Source of the DNA: Bacteroidia bacterium
GTDB taxonomy: Bacteria; Bacteroidota; Bacteroidia; Chitinophagales; UBA2359
Reading direction: 5' to 3'
DNA: 64,000 bases
NCBI GenBank assembly: GCA_030427245.1
Contig: JAUHXA010000002.1
Coordinates: 1 to 64,000 of the forward strand
Position numbers and translations under genes: made by a program. Within the stretch, counting starts at the first letter, position 1. Each line of letters starts with the position of its first letter. Below the pieces are notes generated by a model. It searched no databases and had not been told where the DNA came from. It saw only the letters and a program-made list of their open reading frames with translations. Shown piece after piece: positions 43,451-51,367 of the stretch.

Positions 43451-45271
43451 ATGAATTATTCGAGAATTGCAGTGGTTTATTTGCTCCTTCTTCAAGTTTG
43501 TTTTGCATTGAAGGCACAAACAAATACTTATCAGCACCCATTTGCCTTTCCAAATTTTGGTGTTGGAGGATGTTATACTATTTGTATCAAAGAAAAAAGC
43601 GATTTGAGTGCCGAAGAAAGGAATTTTTTGAAGGAAAACCTACTTCGATTCAGCCCGATGGCATACACTCACAAAAAGAAAACTCGAAAGAAGATATTAA
43701 GATTTGGAGTAAAGAGGCGCAAAAGTGATACGCCACTTACAAAAAAGGACGAAAAGAAAAAGAGGCAAATTACCTATTCTTCACCCGTTATTCCCTATAC
43801 AACGGGTGAACCTATTCGCAAAATTTGGAAACTGACACCTTCCCAAGAAAACTGTTTGTCTATGTCTTCAGAGAACTGCATGACTTGGTGTTTGGAACAG
43901 CGCAACCCGAAAGTGAACAATTATGACCATCCTGTATCTCCAAACGAATCTCACCCCAATAATCTACCTGAAGGTTGGTATGTGGATTTTAACGATGAGT
44001 TGGAAAGTTATGAAGAATGGGTAATTCCGCCCATTGTCCAGAAATACGAATACTTTGAAGAAGTGATTCCTCCTTCAGAAGTAGTGATTGTGTTGAAGAG
44101 TGATAATTTGGACGAAAAACAAATGGCATATAGCATTGCAGAAGGCATGACAGGTTGGGTGCGGACAAGTCCCTGTTTGGAGCATGGAAAGTTATGGAAT
44201 GACATTCAGAAATCGTTGGAGTTGAGAGGTTATAAAATGGTTTCATCTCAGCCACAATCTGACCATGATTACCAAAAACAACAAGACACCCTTGAAGCGA
44301 TTACTGATGCTTATCTAAAAACGAAAGGTTGGAACAACAAATATTTGGATTATGAAGCATTGGAGTTGTTGGGTATCAACTCTTTTGAGAAAGATACGCT
44401 ATTTGCTTTTGGTGATTCTACTTCGATTCAGAATAGTAAAGGGTTGTTGTTTTTTCATGTGATTCCGCCTTATGATATACCACCCAACGAAGCCCGTATC
44501 TTGAAATCCCCATTTTCTACTCCCAATGACGATTCTATCAAATACTATAAACTTTTGAGAGATGCTCTGGTAGAAAACTTACAGCCTCCAAGAATGGCAT
44601 TTGACACGATATTTGAAAAAGTATGGATAAGAAAGGGAATAAAAACGGAGAAAAAGAACAAGGTGAAAAGGAAAGACTTCAAAAAAATAACTTGGGAAAA
44701 TCAACGACAACAATTGCTGTATCAGCACTCTTATTATCAAGGTAATTTTGAATCAAAAGGTTGTTGGGAATCGTGTGTGCGCTCTATTGACAAAAGCCTA
44801 ATACTCAAATACACTGAATATCCTGCAAAATACAAAACCTTCAATATCGAAATATTGGACGAATCCAGCTTGCCAACTTACTGCAAAACAGATAGCGTAC
44901 TACAAGAAAATGAAAAATGGGTTCTCGCTCCAAAATTTGAGGTTTTTCCGATATACAAGCCCAAAACCTCCAAAGCGAAAATTCCATTGATACCTGTACC
45001 GAGTGATGAAGCAGATTTTTTCCACCATTTTATCAACAAATATTCTCGTGATTGGGTAGAAATTCAACAGCCTTGCTGCATACCCGCAAAACCTAAACGC
45101 ATACCAGCTATTGAAATGAAACTAAAAGAAAAAGGTTATTACAAAGGCAAAGTCAGAGGGGTACTTAGTGAGGAATTGAAAGAAGCAATCATCAAGTTTC
45201 AAAAGGATAATAAACTCCCTGTTGGTCAGATAAATATCGACACATTGAGAGCTTTAGAAATCGAGTACTGA
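43451..45271 (+). CDS. Exported peptidoglycan-binding protein with internal duplication and Cx3C modules
   Basis: 606 residues with a signal peptide (1-22, VCFALKAQ). The C-terminus (553-606, IEMKLKEKGYYKGKVRGVLS) is a PG_binding_1 domain, which binds peptidoglycan. I see a degenerate second copy at about 252-309 (IQKSLELRGYKM ... YLDYEALELLGI). Each is preceded by a similar set: a Cx3C pair (Cys143/147 and Cys438/442), a WVxxP segment (EEWVIPP; EKWVLAP) and a Pro-Cys (SPC241-242; QPCC). An extra Cx3C (GGCYTIC, 41-45) stands at the N-terminus. The protein thus looks like two tandem modules of about 170 residues. Similar Cx3C-plus-PG_binding proteins occur in Bacteroidota from memory. Function is unknown; a cell-wall-bound envelope protein is inferred. 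Confidence 0.75.
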   Translation: MNYSRIAVVYLLLLQVCFALKAQTNTYQHPFAFPNFGVGGCYTICIKEKSDLSAEERNFLKENLLRFSPMAYTHKKKTRKKILRFGVKRRKSDTPLTKKDEKKKRQITYSSPVIPYTTGEPIRKIWKLTPSQENCLSMSSENCMTWCLEQRNPKVNNYDHPVSPNESHPNNLPEGWYVDFNDELESYEEWVIPPIVQKYEYFEEVIPPSEVVIVLKSDNLDEKQMAYSIAEGMTGWVRTSPCLEHGKLWNDIQKSLELRGYKMVSSQPQSDHDYQKQQDTLEAITDAYLKTKGWNNKYLDYEALELLGINSFEKDTLFAFGDSTSIQNSKGLLFFHVIPPYDIPPNEARILKSPFSTPNDDSIKYYKLLRDALVENLQPPRMAFDTIFEKVWIRKGIKTEKKNKVKRKDFKKITWENQRQQLLYQHSYYQGNFESKGCWESCVRSIDKSLILKYTEYPAKYKTFNIEILDESSLPTYCKTDSVLQENEKWVLAPKFEVFPIYKPKTSKAKIPLIPVPSDEADFFHHFINKYSRDWVEIQQPCCIPAKPKRIPAIEMKLKEKGYYKGKVRGVLSEELKEAIIKFQKDNKLPVGQINIDTLRALEIEY

Positions 45272-45275
45272 AAAC

Positions 45276-45956
45276 TTATTCCACCTTTGGTTCTCCTTCA
45301 ATCGTCAATTCAATCTTATCACTTTCATCTACATTGACCTCAATTTGAACAGATTCATTGGTACTAATTTGAGCCACACCACCCGAAATAATCAATTTCA
45401 TGGCCTGAGAAGATGTGAGGTTTTTGACGGGGATGATGTTTTCACGAGGAACAATAAAAAGGTTGCCCGAAAAATTGTAAGAGTGTGGAAAATACACCGC
45501 AACTTCTCCCTTCAATCCCAAACGTCCCATATCCTCATTGGTGACAAAGCCCAATCTTTTGATATTGGATTCTCGGTTGATAATCACAAAAACAGGGCTT
45601 TCAAGCTTCCGTTCTTCACTCAAAAAAGCCACAAATAAATCTTTGACCGAAGAAAAAATGATTTTGACCAAGGGCATCTTTGCCATAAAATTCTCCAATT
45701 CATTCAAGATGGGTCGAACCAAATAGTTTCGGCTCAAATAGCCGACAAAAGTAATGGTACAAATTAGAATCAACAAACCCAAGCCAGGAATATTGACTGG
45801 AATTATTTGGTCTAAAAAAGACAACAACCAGTAAATCAAGTAGATGGTAATGGCAATTGGGGCGACAATCAGCAATCCTTGAAAAAAATTGCTGGCAAAC
45901 ATTTTCCAAAGTATTTTTTCGGGTGCTTCTTCGTGTTTAGAAATCTGCTTTTGCAT
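45276..45956 (-). CDS. DUF502 family membrane protein
   Basis: 226 residues. The DUF502 pattern is clear: a first membrane helix FFQGLLIVAPIAITIYLIYWLLSFLD (about 19-45), the second GLGLLILICTITFVGYL, the conserved central stretch IFSSVKDLFVAFLSEERK and the strand-rich domain with GFVTNEDMGRLG, VAVYFPHSYNFSGNLFIVPRENI and the ending SGGVAQI. The soluble part is predicted to be outside the membrane. No function is assigned to the family. It converges with the peptidoglycan-binding gene, whose stop is 4 bp away. Confidence 0.9.
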   Translation of the reverse strand: MQKQISKHEEAPEKILWKMFASNFFQGLLIVAPIAITIYLIYWLLSFLDQIIPVNIPGLGLLILICTITFVGYLSRNYLVRPILNELENFMAKMPLVKIIFSSVKDLFVAFLSEERKLESPVFVIINRESNIKRLGFVTNEDMGRLGLKGEVAVYFPHSYNFSGNLFIVPRENIIPVKNLTSSQAMKLIISGGVAQISTNESVQIEVNVDESDKIELTIEGEPKVE

Positions 45957-46086
45957 CGTTTGTTTTTAGGAGTCTGTAATAAAATCTTTGTTTTTCACAT
46001 AAAGAACGTTTGTGTATTGCTAAAGTTGACCAAATGGTAAATTTGATTGAATATAGCCTATCCGAAATTTTCCTTATCTTTATTAC

Positions 46087-47823
46087 ATGAAAAAAATACC
46101 TTACGGCAGTGTAGGCACTTTCGAGGACTTGATAACACAAGGTTATCTGTATATTGACCGAACTCAATATATGGAAGAGTTGGAGCGATTGAGTGAGAAA
46201 CACTTGATTTTCTTACGCCCCCGTCGTTTTGGAAAAAGTTTGTTTATTTCTGTCCTTCAATACTACTATGGCATTGAACACCAAGAAAAGTTTGAACGGC
46301 TTTTTGGAGGCTGTTATATAGAGAAGAATCCTACTCCTTTGAGAAATAGCTATTTGATATTGAAGTTCAACTTTTCGGGTGTAGATACGACTACCGAGGA
46401 GTCAACAAGAACGAGTTTTATTGAAGAGGTTCGATTGGGTGTAGCCAACTGTTTAAAAACCTATTCTTCTGTTTTTCATCCCAAAAACATAGAAGTTCTA
46501 CAAACTATTTCTTCTCCAGAAATCATCATGAAGCAATTGTGGAGTTGGGTGAAAACGGAGGCAAACGGAACGAAAATTTACCTATTGATAGATGAATACG
46601 ACCAATTCACCAACGAAATAGTTGCGTATCGCTTTGAAGAATTCAAAAAAATCGTGGGTAGAAACGGTTGGGTTCGAAAATTTTACGAAACCCTCAAAAT
46701 TGGAGCAGACGATGGTATAGTGGATAGGACTTTCATTACAGGAGTCACACCCGTCACATTGGACAGTTTGACAAGTGGTTTTAGCAATGCCACGAATGTA
46801 AGTGACTATCTTCAGTTAAATGAAATGATGGGTTTTACACAAAAGGAAGTTATGGGACTTCTAAGGGATATTGGCGTGAAAGAAGCATTGTTGGAGGAAA
46901 CCATGATAGATTTGAAGAACTGGTACAATGGATATACCTTCAATAAAAAAGCAACACAAGGGATTTACAATTCAGAGATGGTGCTGCATTTTGCCAAACA
47001 ATATCTTCAGGAAAGGGGCTATCCTCAAAAGTTGTTGGCAACAAGTATTGCTACTGATTACCACAAAATCCGTTCAATGTTTCGGATTGGACACAAGGAG
47101 AAAGAGAACATTGAAGCCTTGCAAAAGGTTATAGAGGATGAAGGTATTTTGGCAGAATTGACCACCAAATTCAACTTTGAAATAGGCTGGGCAGAAAGTG
47201 ACTTCATCAGTCTTTTGTATTATTTGGGTTTTTTGACCATCAAAGGAAGTCGTATCAACCAGTTGCTTTTCAAGATTCCGAATTATGTGATACGAGAGCT
47301 GTATTACCAATATTTTGTTCAAATCACTTTGGAGCGTGCCAACATGGATATTTACCGAATAGACACACATTCTAAGGTGATAGAATTGGCAATGCACAAC
47401 AACCTCACTCCAATTATTGAACTAACCGAATCCGTTTTGGCAAAATTATCTGCCAATCACGACCATGCTTCCTTCAATGAAACCCATCCCAAATCTATTT
47501 TTGCTTCTTGGTTTTATGCAGCAGGTATTTACCACATTTACAGCGAATTGGAGGTAGAGAAGAAAAACAAAGACCAAGAAAAAGGGCGTATAGATTTACT
47601 CCTTACCCGCCGTCAGCCTTTTGTGGAGGAAGTTCCTTATCAGTTTATTTTTGAATTGAAGTACTTGAAGAAAGCAGGTAAAAAACGCTTAGAGACGGTG
47701 AAAAAAGAAGCGGTCTGTCAATTGAAGGAGTATTTGAAAGATGATAAAATCAAGGAGATGATGGATTTGAAAGCCTATGTGGTGATTTTTGTGGGGAATA
47801 AAGCGGAAGTAGTGGCTTTGTAG
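46087..47823 (+). CDS. AAA-ATPase-like protein with C-terminal PD-(D/E)XK nuclease-like domain
   Basis: 578 residues of the AAA_ATPase_like (PF09820) plus PDDEXK_9 (PF08011) type, usually present in many variants per Bacteroidota genome. The N-terminal family signature is TFEDLITQGYLYIDRTQYM; the P-loop is the atypical FLRPRRFGKSLF (about residues 42-53), Walker B IYLLIDEYDQF, and sensor TFITGVTPVTLDSLTSGF. The nuclease-like core is GRIDLLLTRR...QFIFELKYLKKA with its Asp and ExK. Its role is unknown; relatedness to defence-type or mobile ATPases is only inferred. A TATCTTTA -7-like box at 46075-46082 lies only 4 bp before the ATG. Confidence 0.88.
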   Translation: MKKIPYGSVGTFEDLITQGYLYIDRTQYMEELERLSEKHLIFLRPRRFGKSLFISVLQYYYGIEHQEKFERLFGGCYIEKNPTPLRNSYLILKFNFSGVDTTTEESTRTSFIEEVRLGVANCLKTYSSVFHPKNIEVLQTISSPEIIMKQLWSWVKTEANGTKIYLLIDEYDQFTNEIVAYRFEEFKKIVGRNGWVRKFYETLKIGADDGIVDRTFITGVTPVTLDSLTSGFSNATNVSDYLQLNEMMGFTQKEVMGLLRDIGVKEALLEETMIDLKNWYNGYTFNKKATQGIYNSEMVLHFAKQYLQERGYPQKLLATSIATDYHKIRSMFRIGHKEKENIEALQKVIEDEGILAELTTKFNFEIGWAESDFISLLYYLGFLTIKGSRINQLLFKIPNYVIRELYYQYFVQITLERANMDIYRIDTHSKVIELAMHNNLTPIIELTESVLAKLSANHDHASFNETHPKSIFASWFYAAGIYHIYSELEVEKKNKDQEKGRIDLLLTRRQPFVEEVPYQFIFELKYLKKAGKKRLETVKKEAVCQLKEYLKDDKIKEMMDLKAYVVIFVGNKAEVVAL

Positions 47824-47953
47824 CTTGATAGAATTCTCTGCAATAACTTTCACTAACCAACCAATTCGGTTATTTCGCTTATCGTTGGTATGGACTTAAA
47901 TGGGAAACCTACAAGCAGTTTGTCTTTTTGAAAACTCCTAATAAAAATAAGGC

Positions 47954-48730
47954 ATGAAACCTCCCATACATTACCGCAAACAAATTCCTCTTTTTTACGA
48001 AAAATCGGAAGCCGAATACCGCAAAGATCCTTATGAGCGATACGATGGAATGGTGACCAAGCAGTCGGTCATACATTTGGCAGATGAAGTATGGAAGAAC
48101 TATCCCATGCAAGCCGTTTTTGATTTTGCAGAAAACCACTGCGCTGATTACTCCGAACACAATATTTTAGAGTTGGGTTGTGGAGTCGGACGTTGGATTG
48201 GGACATTGGCACGACGCTTTCCCAATTCCCGCTGTTGGGGCATAGATTACAGCTACCAAATGTTGAGGCGAGCAAGTGAATTTTGGGTGGAAGGAAAGGA
48301 AATACTGATGGACTTGACAAGGCGAGGTTTTGCTGAACGCCTAACAGTACAAGGTCACCAACTCCAAAACCTTCAATTTGGATTGGCTAAAGCGGAAAGC
48401 CTTCCTTTTGACAGTGAGAGCCAAGATTTGGTTTTGAATAGTTTTTTGTTGGACAGATTGCAAGAACCCTCAAAAGGGTTATTGGAGATGCACCGTGTAT
48501 TGAAGCCCAAAGGAAAACTTATCTTGGTTACTCCTCTCAATTTTTATACAGCAGCTCAGTGGGAAGCATTTTATCCTCCCGTTAAGCTTTCTCTTTTATT
48601 GGCGAAAATAGGCTTTGACATCTTGGATTGGCAAGAGGAGATGGTCATTCAAGAACCTATGGATTTTCACGGCAATGTAGTGACTTGGAAATGTTTAGGA
48701 TTTGTGGCGGTTAAGAGTGGAGGGAATTGA
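47954..48730 (+). CDS. Class I SAM-dependent methyltransferase
   Basis: 258 residues with a Rossmann fold: motif I NILELGCGVGRWIGTLARRF (about residues 62-81), motif II RCWGIDYSYQMLRRA, motif III LPFDSESQDLVLNSFLLDRL and the post-motif EMHRVLKPKGKLILVTPLNF. It resembles methyltransferases of the UbiE/COQ5-like Methyltransf_11 group. Substrate unknown. There is no biosynthetic cluster around it. The N-terminus YRKQIPLFYEKSEAEYRKDP is a non-catalytic cap. Confidence 0.9.
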   Translation: MKPPIHYRKQIPLFYEKSEAEYRKDPYERYDGMVTKQSVIHLADEVWKNYPMQAVFDFAENHCADYSEHNILELGCGVGRWIGTLARRFPNSRCWGIDYSYQMLRRASEFWVEGKEILMDLTRRGFAERLTVQGHQLQNLQFGLAKAESLPFDSESQDLVLNSFLLDRLQEPSKGLLEMHRVLKPKGKLILVTPLNFYTAAQWEAFYPPVKLSLLLAKIGFDILDWQEEMVIQEPMDFHGNVVTWKCLGFVAVKSGGN

Positions 48731-48871
48731 AGGGTTGGAAATATTGCCCTTCAATAAAATATCGTTGATAAAGGAAATCATGTCGGTGTCCTTGAAACTT
48801 GTTTTCCATTCAACTTGTTACTGAATTTACGACACCTCATTCTCAAACTTAAAGAAGATTAAAATGAGTAC

Positions 48872-48905
48872 AAAAAAAGAGGAATCACAATCTGCAATTC
48901 CTCTT
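48872..48905 (-). terminator. Rho-independent terminator after the LTD protein gene
   Basis: AAGAGGAAT (48877-48885) pairs with ATTCCTCTT (48897-48905); on the minus strand TTTTTTT follows. It lies 31 bp past the stop codon. Confidence 0.82.
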
Positions 48906-48935
48906 CCACTTATAATTAAAACAATTTTTAAACTC

Positions 48936-51320
48936 CTATCTCTGAATAGCAATTTTCTTCACCACATTGCTACCTTCAAATTCCAATCTCACAAAATACA
49001 TCCCAACAGGCACTTCCGAAACATCTATGCTGTTACCGTTTATCTTGGCTTCGGTCATATTTTTACCCACAAGATTGTACAAATGAACAGTAAACGGACT
49101 ATTCACATCCGATACAATGTTAATCAAAGTATTTGCAGGATTCGGGTACATACGAATTTTGCCTTCTAAAAAAACATCATTGATAGACGACACCATCTCA
49201 TCATTTTGAACACCTGGAGTTCCTTTTTGTCCGCCTTCTTCATCATACGTAAGCGTAGAAAAAGACCAGTTTTCAGGTCGGTTGTTGCCTTCTGCGGTCA
49301 TCGCCATCGGATCTACCTTCAACATAAAGGTAACTTTGGAAGAACTTCCTGCTGGGGGAATGCCTATTGGAGCAGTATTGTCCATGCAATCACCAGAATC
49401 TTCATTGCCAATGTATTCACCATAACCATAATCGTAGCGTACTTCATCTACCAATGAACCATCTGCTTTCGCAATGATTACGCCATCAGGACAAGAAGTA
49501 TCTCCTTCGTCGGCATAGCTACTTTCGTTGTTGAAGCTTGGTTTTTTATAGTCGTAAAAGTAATCAAACACTACTCCTCCTTGTGCTTCTGGAATATTGA
49601 AGCCAGAGAAAACCGCATAGGATTTTGGGGCAAGGGTAAAGCTGCCAATCGTAGAAACATTGGAAGAACTCGATGCATCCGTCAATGTCCAACCATCCAT
49701 AACGATAGGTTCGTTGGTCGTATTATAGACTTCAAACCATTCGGTGTGTCCTTCATTTGGAGAAGTGTCTGCTCCGTCAGGATTGTTGGGAAGGGCAGCC
49801 GCCAATTGTTCATCCGTAGGTTTTTGTGGTCGGTTGTGGTATTCGGTGATAATCACCTCACCAGAACCAAAATCAGCAGGATTTGGAGGCAAACTACCGT
49901 CATTTGCCAAACCTGGCGTTCCTACTTGGTTGTTTTCTTCATCATATACAATCGTAGAGAAAGTCCAGTTTTCAGCCTTATCGTTCTCTCTGGAGTTCAT
50001 AACCATAGGATCTACCTTCAACATAAATGTAACTTTGGAAGAACTTCCTGCTGGAGGAATGCCTATTGGAGCGGTATTGTCCATGCAATCACCAGAATCT
50101 TCATTGCCAATGTATTCGCCATAGCCATAATCGTAGCGTACTGCGTCCACCAAAGAACCATCTGCTTTTGCAATGATTACACCATCGGGACAAGAAGTAT
50201 CTCCTTCGTCGGCATAGCTGCTTTCGTTGTTGAAGCTTGGTTTTTTGTAGTCATAGAAGTAGTCAAACACGACACCGCCTTGCGCTTCTGGGATATTGAA
50301 GCCAGAAAAAACCGCATAGGATTTTGGGGCAAGGGTGAAGCTCGTAATGGTGGAAACATTAGAGGAACTTGAGGCATCTGTCAATGTCCAACCATCCATC
50401 ACGATAGGTTCGTTGGTCGTATTATAGACTTCAAACCATTCAGTGTGTCCTTCGTTTGGCGAAGTATCTGCTCCGTCAGGATTGTTTGGGAGAGCGGCAG
50501 CCAATTGTTCGTCCGTAGGTTTTTGTGGTCGGTTGTGGTATTCGGTGATAATCACCTCACCAGAACCATAATCAACAGGTTCGCCCACACTGCCATCATT
50601 TGCCAAGCCTGGTGTTCCTTTTTGGTTATTTTCTTCATCATACACAATCGTAGAAAAGGTCCAGTTTTCAGGTCGGTCATTCGCTTCTGCATTCATGACG
50701 GTAGCATCTACTTTCAACATGAAGGAAACCTTAGAAGAGCTTCCCGATGAAGGAATACCGATTGCTGCTGTATTTTCCGAACAATCAGGAGAATCTGGAT
50801 TACCAATGTATTCGCCATAGCCATAATCGTAGCGCACTTCATCCACCAATGAACCATCTGCTTTCGCAATGATTACGCCATCAGGACAAGAAGTGTCTCC
50901 TTCATCGGCATAGCTGCTTTCGTTGTTGAAGCTTGGTTTTTTGTAGTCGTAGAAGTAGTCAAACACGACACCGCCTTGCGCTTCTGGGATATTGAATCCA
51001 GAAAAAACCGCATAGGATTTTGGGGCAAGGGTGAAGCTCGTAATGGTGGAAACATTAGAGGAACTTGAGGCATCCGTAAGCGTCCAGCCATCCATGACTA
51101 CGGGTTCGTTGGTCGTGTTATAGACTTCAAACCATTCCGTGTGTCCTTCATTTGGAGAAGTGTCTGCGCCATCTGGATTGTTGGGCAGAGCCGCCGCTAA
51201 CTGTTCGTCAGTCGGTTTTTGTGGTCGATTGTAATATTCGGTAATGATTACCTCTCCTGAGCCTTGACCAAAGGCACTTGCAGAGAGCAAAAGTAATAAA
51301 GTGAGTAAGTAAAATCTCAT
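48936..51320 (-). CDS. Triple lamin-tail-domain protein with type IX secretion sorting domain
   Basis: 794 residues: signal peptide (1-19, LLLLLSASAFGQ), three repeats of about 233 residues (20-251, 252-484, 485 to about 715) and a C-terminal sorting domain (about 720-794, IRMYPNPANTLINIVSD ... SNVVKKIAIQR). Each repeat contains the lamin-tail signature VIITEYHNRPQ, EWFEVYNTTNEP, DGWTLTD and LAPKSYAVFSG, followed by a second region with DGVIIAKADGSLVD and SSSKVTFMLKVDP. There is no catalytic domain. It should be exported by type IX secretion and anchored or released at the surface. The repeats are near-identical and equal to those fused to the PL6 lyase in the next gene upstream. Likely role: adhesion or polymer binding. 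I infer, but cannot show, that it binds the lyase substrate. Confidence 0.88.
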   Translation of the reverse strand: MRFYLLTLLLLLSASAFGQGSGEVIITEYYNRPQKPTDEQLAAALPNNPDGADTSPNEGHTEWFEVYNTTNEPVVMDGWTLTDASSSSNVSTITSFTLAPKSYAVFSGFNIPEAQGGVVFDYFYDYKKPSFNNESSYADEGDTSCPDGVIIAKADGSLVDEVRYDYGYGEYIGNPDSPDCSENTAAIGIPSSGSSSKVSFMLKVDATVMNAEANDRPENWTFSTIVYDEENNQKGTPGLANDGSVGEPVDYGSGEVIITEYHNRPQKPTDEQLAAALPNNPDGADTSPNEGHTEWFEVYNTTNEPIVMDGWTLTDASSSSNVSTITSFTLAPKSYAVFSGFNIPEAQGGVVFDYFYDYKKPSFNNESSYADEGDTSCPDGVIIAKADGSLVDAVRYDYGYGEYIGNEDSGDCMDNTAPIGIPPAGSSSKVTFMLKVDPMVMNSRENDKAENWTFSTIVYDEENNQVGTPGLANDGSLPPNPADFGSGEVIITEYHNRPQKPTDEQLAAALPNNPDGADTSPNEGHTEWFEVYNTTNEPIVMDGWTLTDASSSSNVSTIGSFTLAPKSYAVFSGFNIPEAQGGVVFDYFYDYKKPSFNNESSYADEGDTSCPDGVIIAKADGSLVDEVRYDYGYGEYIGNEDSGDCMDNTAPIGIPPAGSSSKVTFMLKVDPMAMTAEGNNRPENWSFSTLTYDEEGGQKGTPGVQNDEMVSSINDVFLEGKIRMYPNPANTLINIVSDVNSPFTVHLYNLVGKNMTEAKINGNSIDVSEVPVGMYFVRLEFEGSNVVKKIAIQR
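49180..51263. repeat. Three tandem ~700-bp DNA repeats encoding lamin-tail domains
   Basis: Units run about 51263-50568, 50567-49869 and 49868-49180. Long blocks differ by only one or two bases: about 50275-50375 and 50972-51070 are almost identical, while other blocks match the third unit better, giving a mosaic. Such a pattern points to recent duplication and gene conversion. Confidence 0.85.
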
Positions 51321-51324
51321 AAGA

Positions 51325-51346
51325 TTAAGTGTTTGGTTATGTTTAA
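51325..51346. repeat. Short direct repeat upstream of both LTD genes, copy 1
   Basis: TTAAGTGTTTGGTTATGTTT here matches TTAAGTGTTTAGTTATGTTT at about 54568-54587 with one difference. One copy lies just upstream of the triple-LTD gene and the other upstream of the PL6-LTD gene, so the leader may have been duplicated with the repeats. Confidence 0.45.
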
Positions 51347-51367
51347 TAAAGCGTTTTGTTTATTGAT

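Noticed and set aside
49581-50372. 263-codon open frame on the plus strand
   Set aside because: Antisense shadow of the lamin-tail repeats; it recurs in each repeat unit for the same reason.
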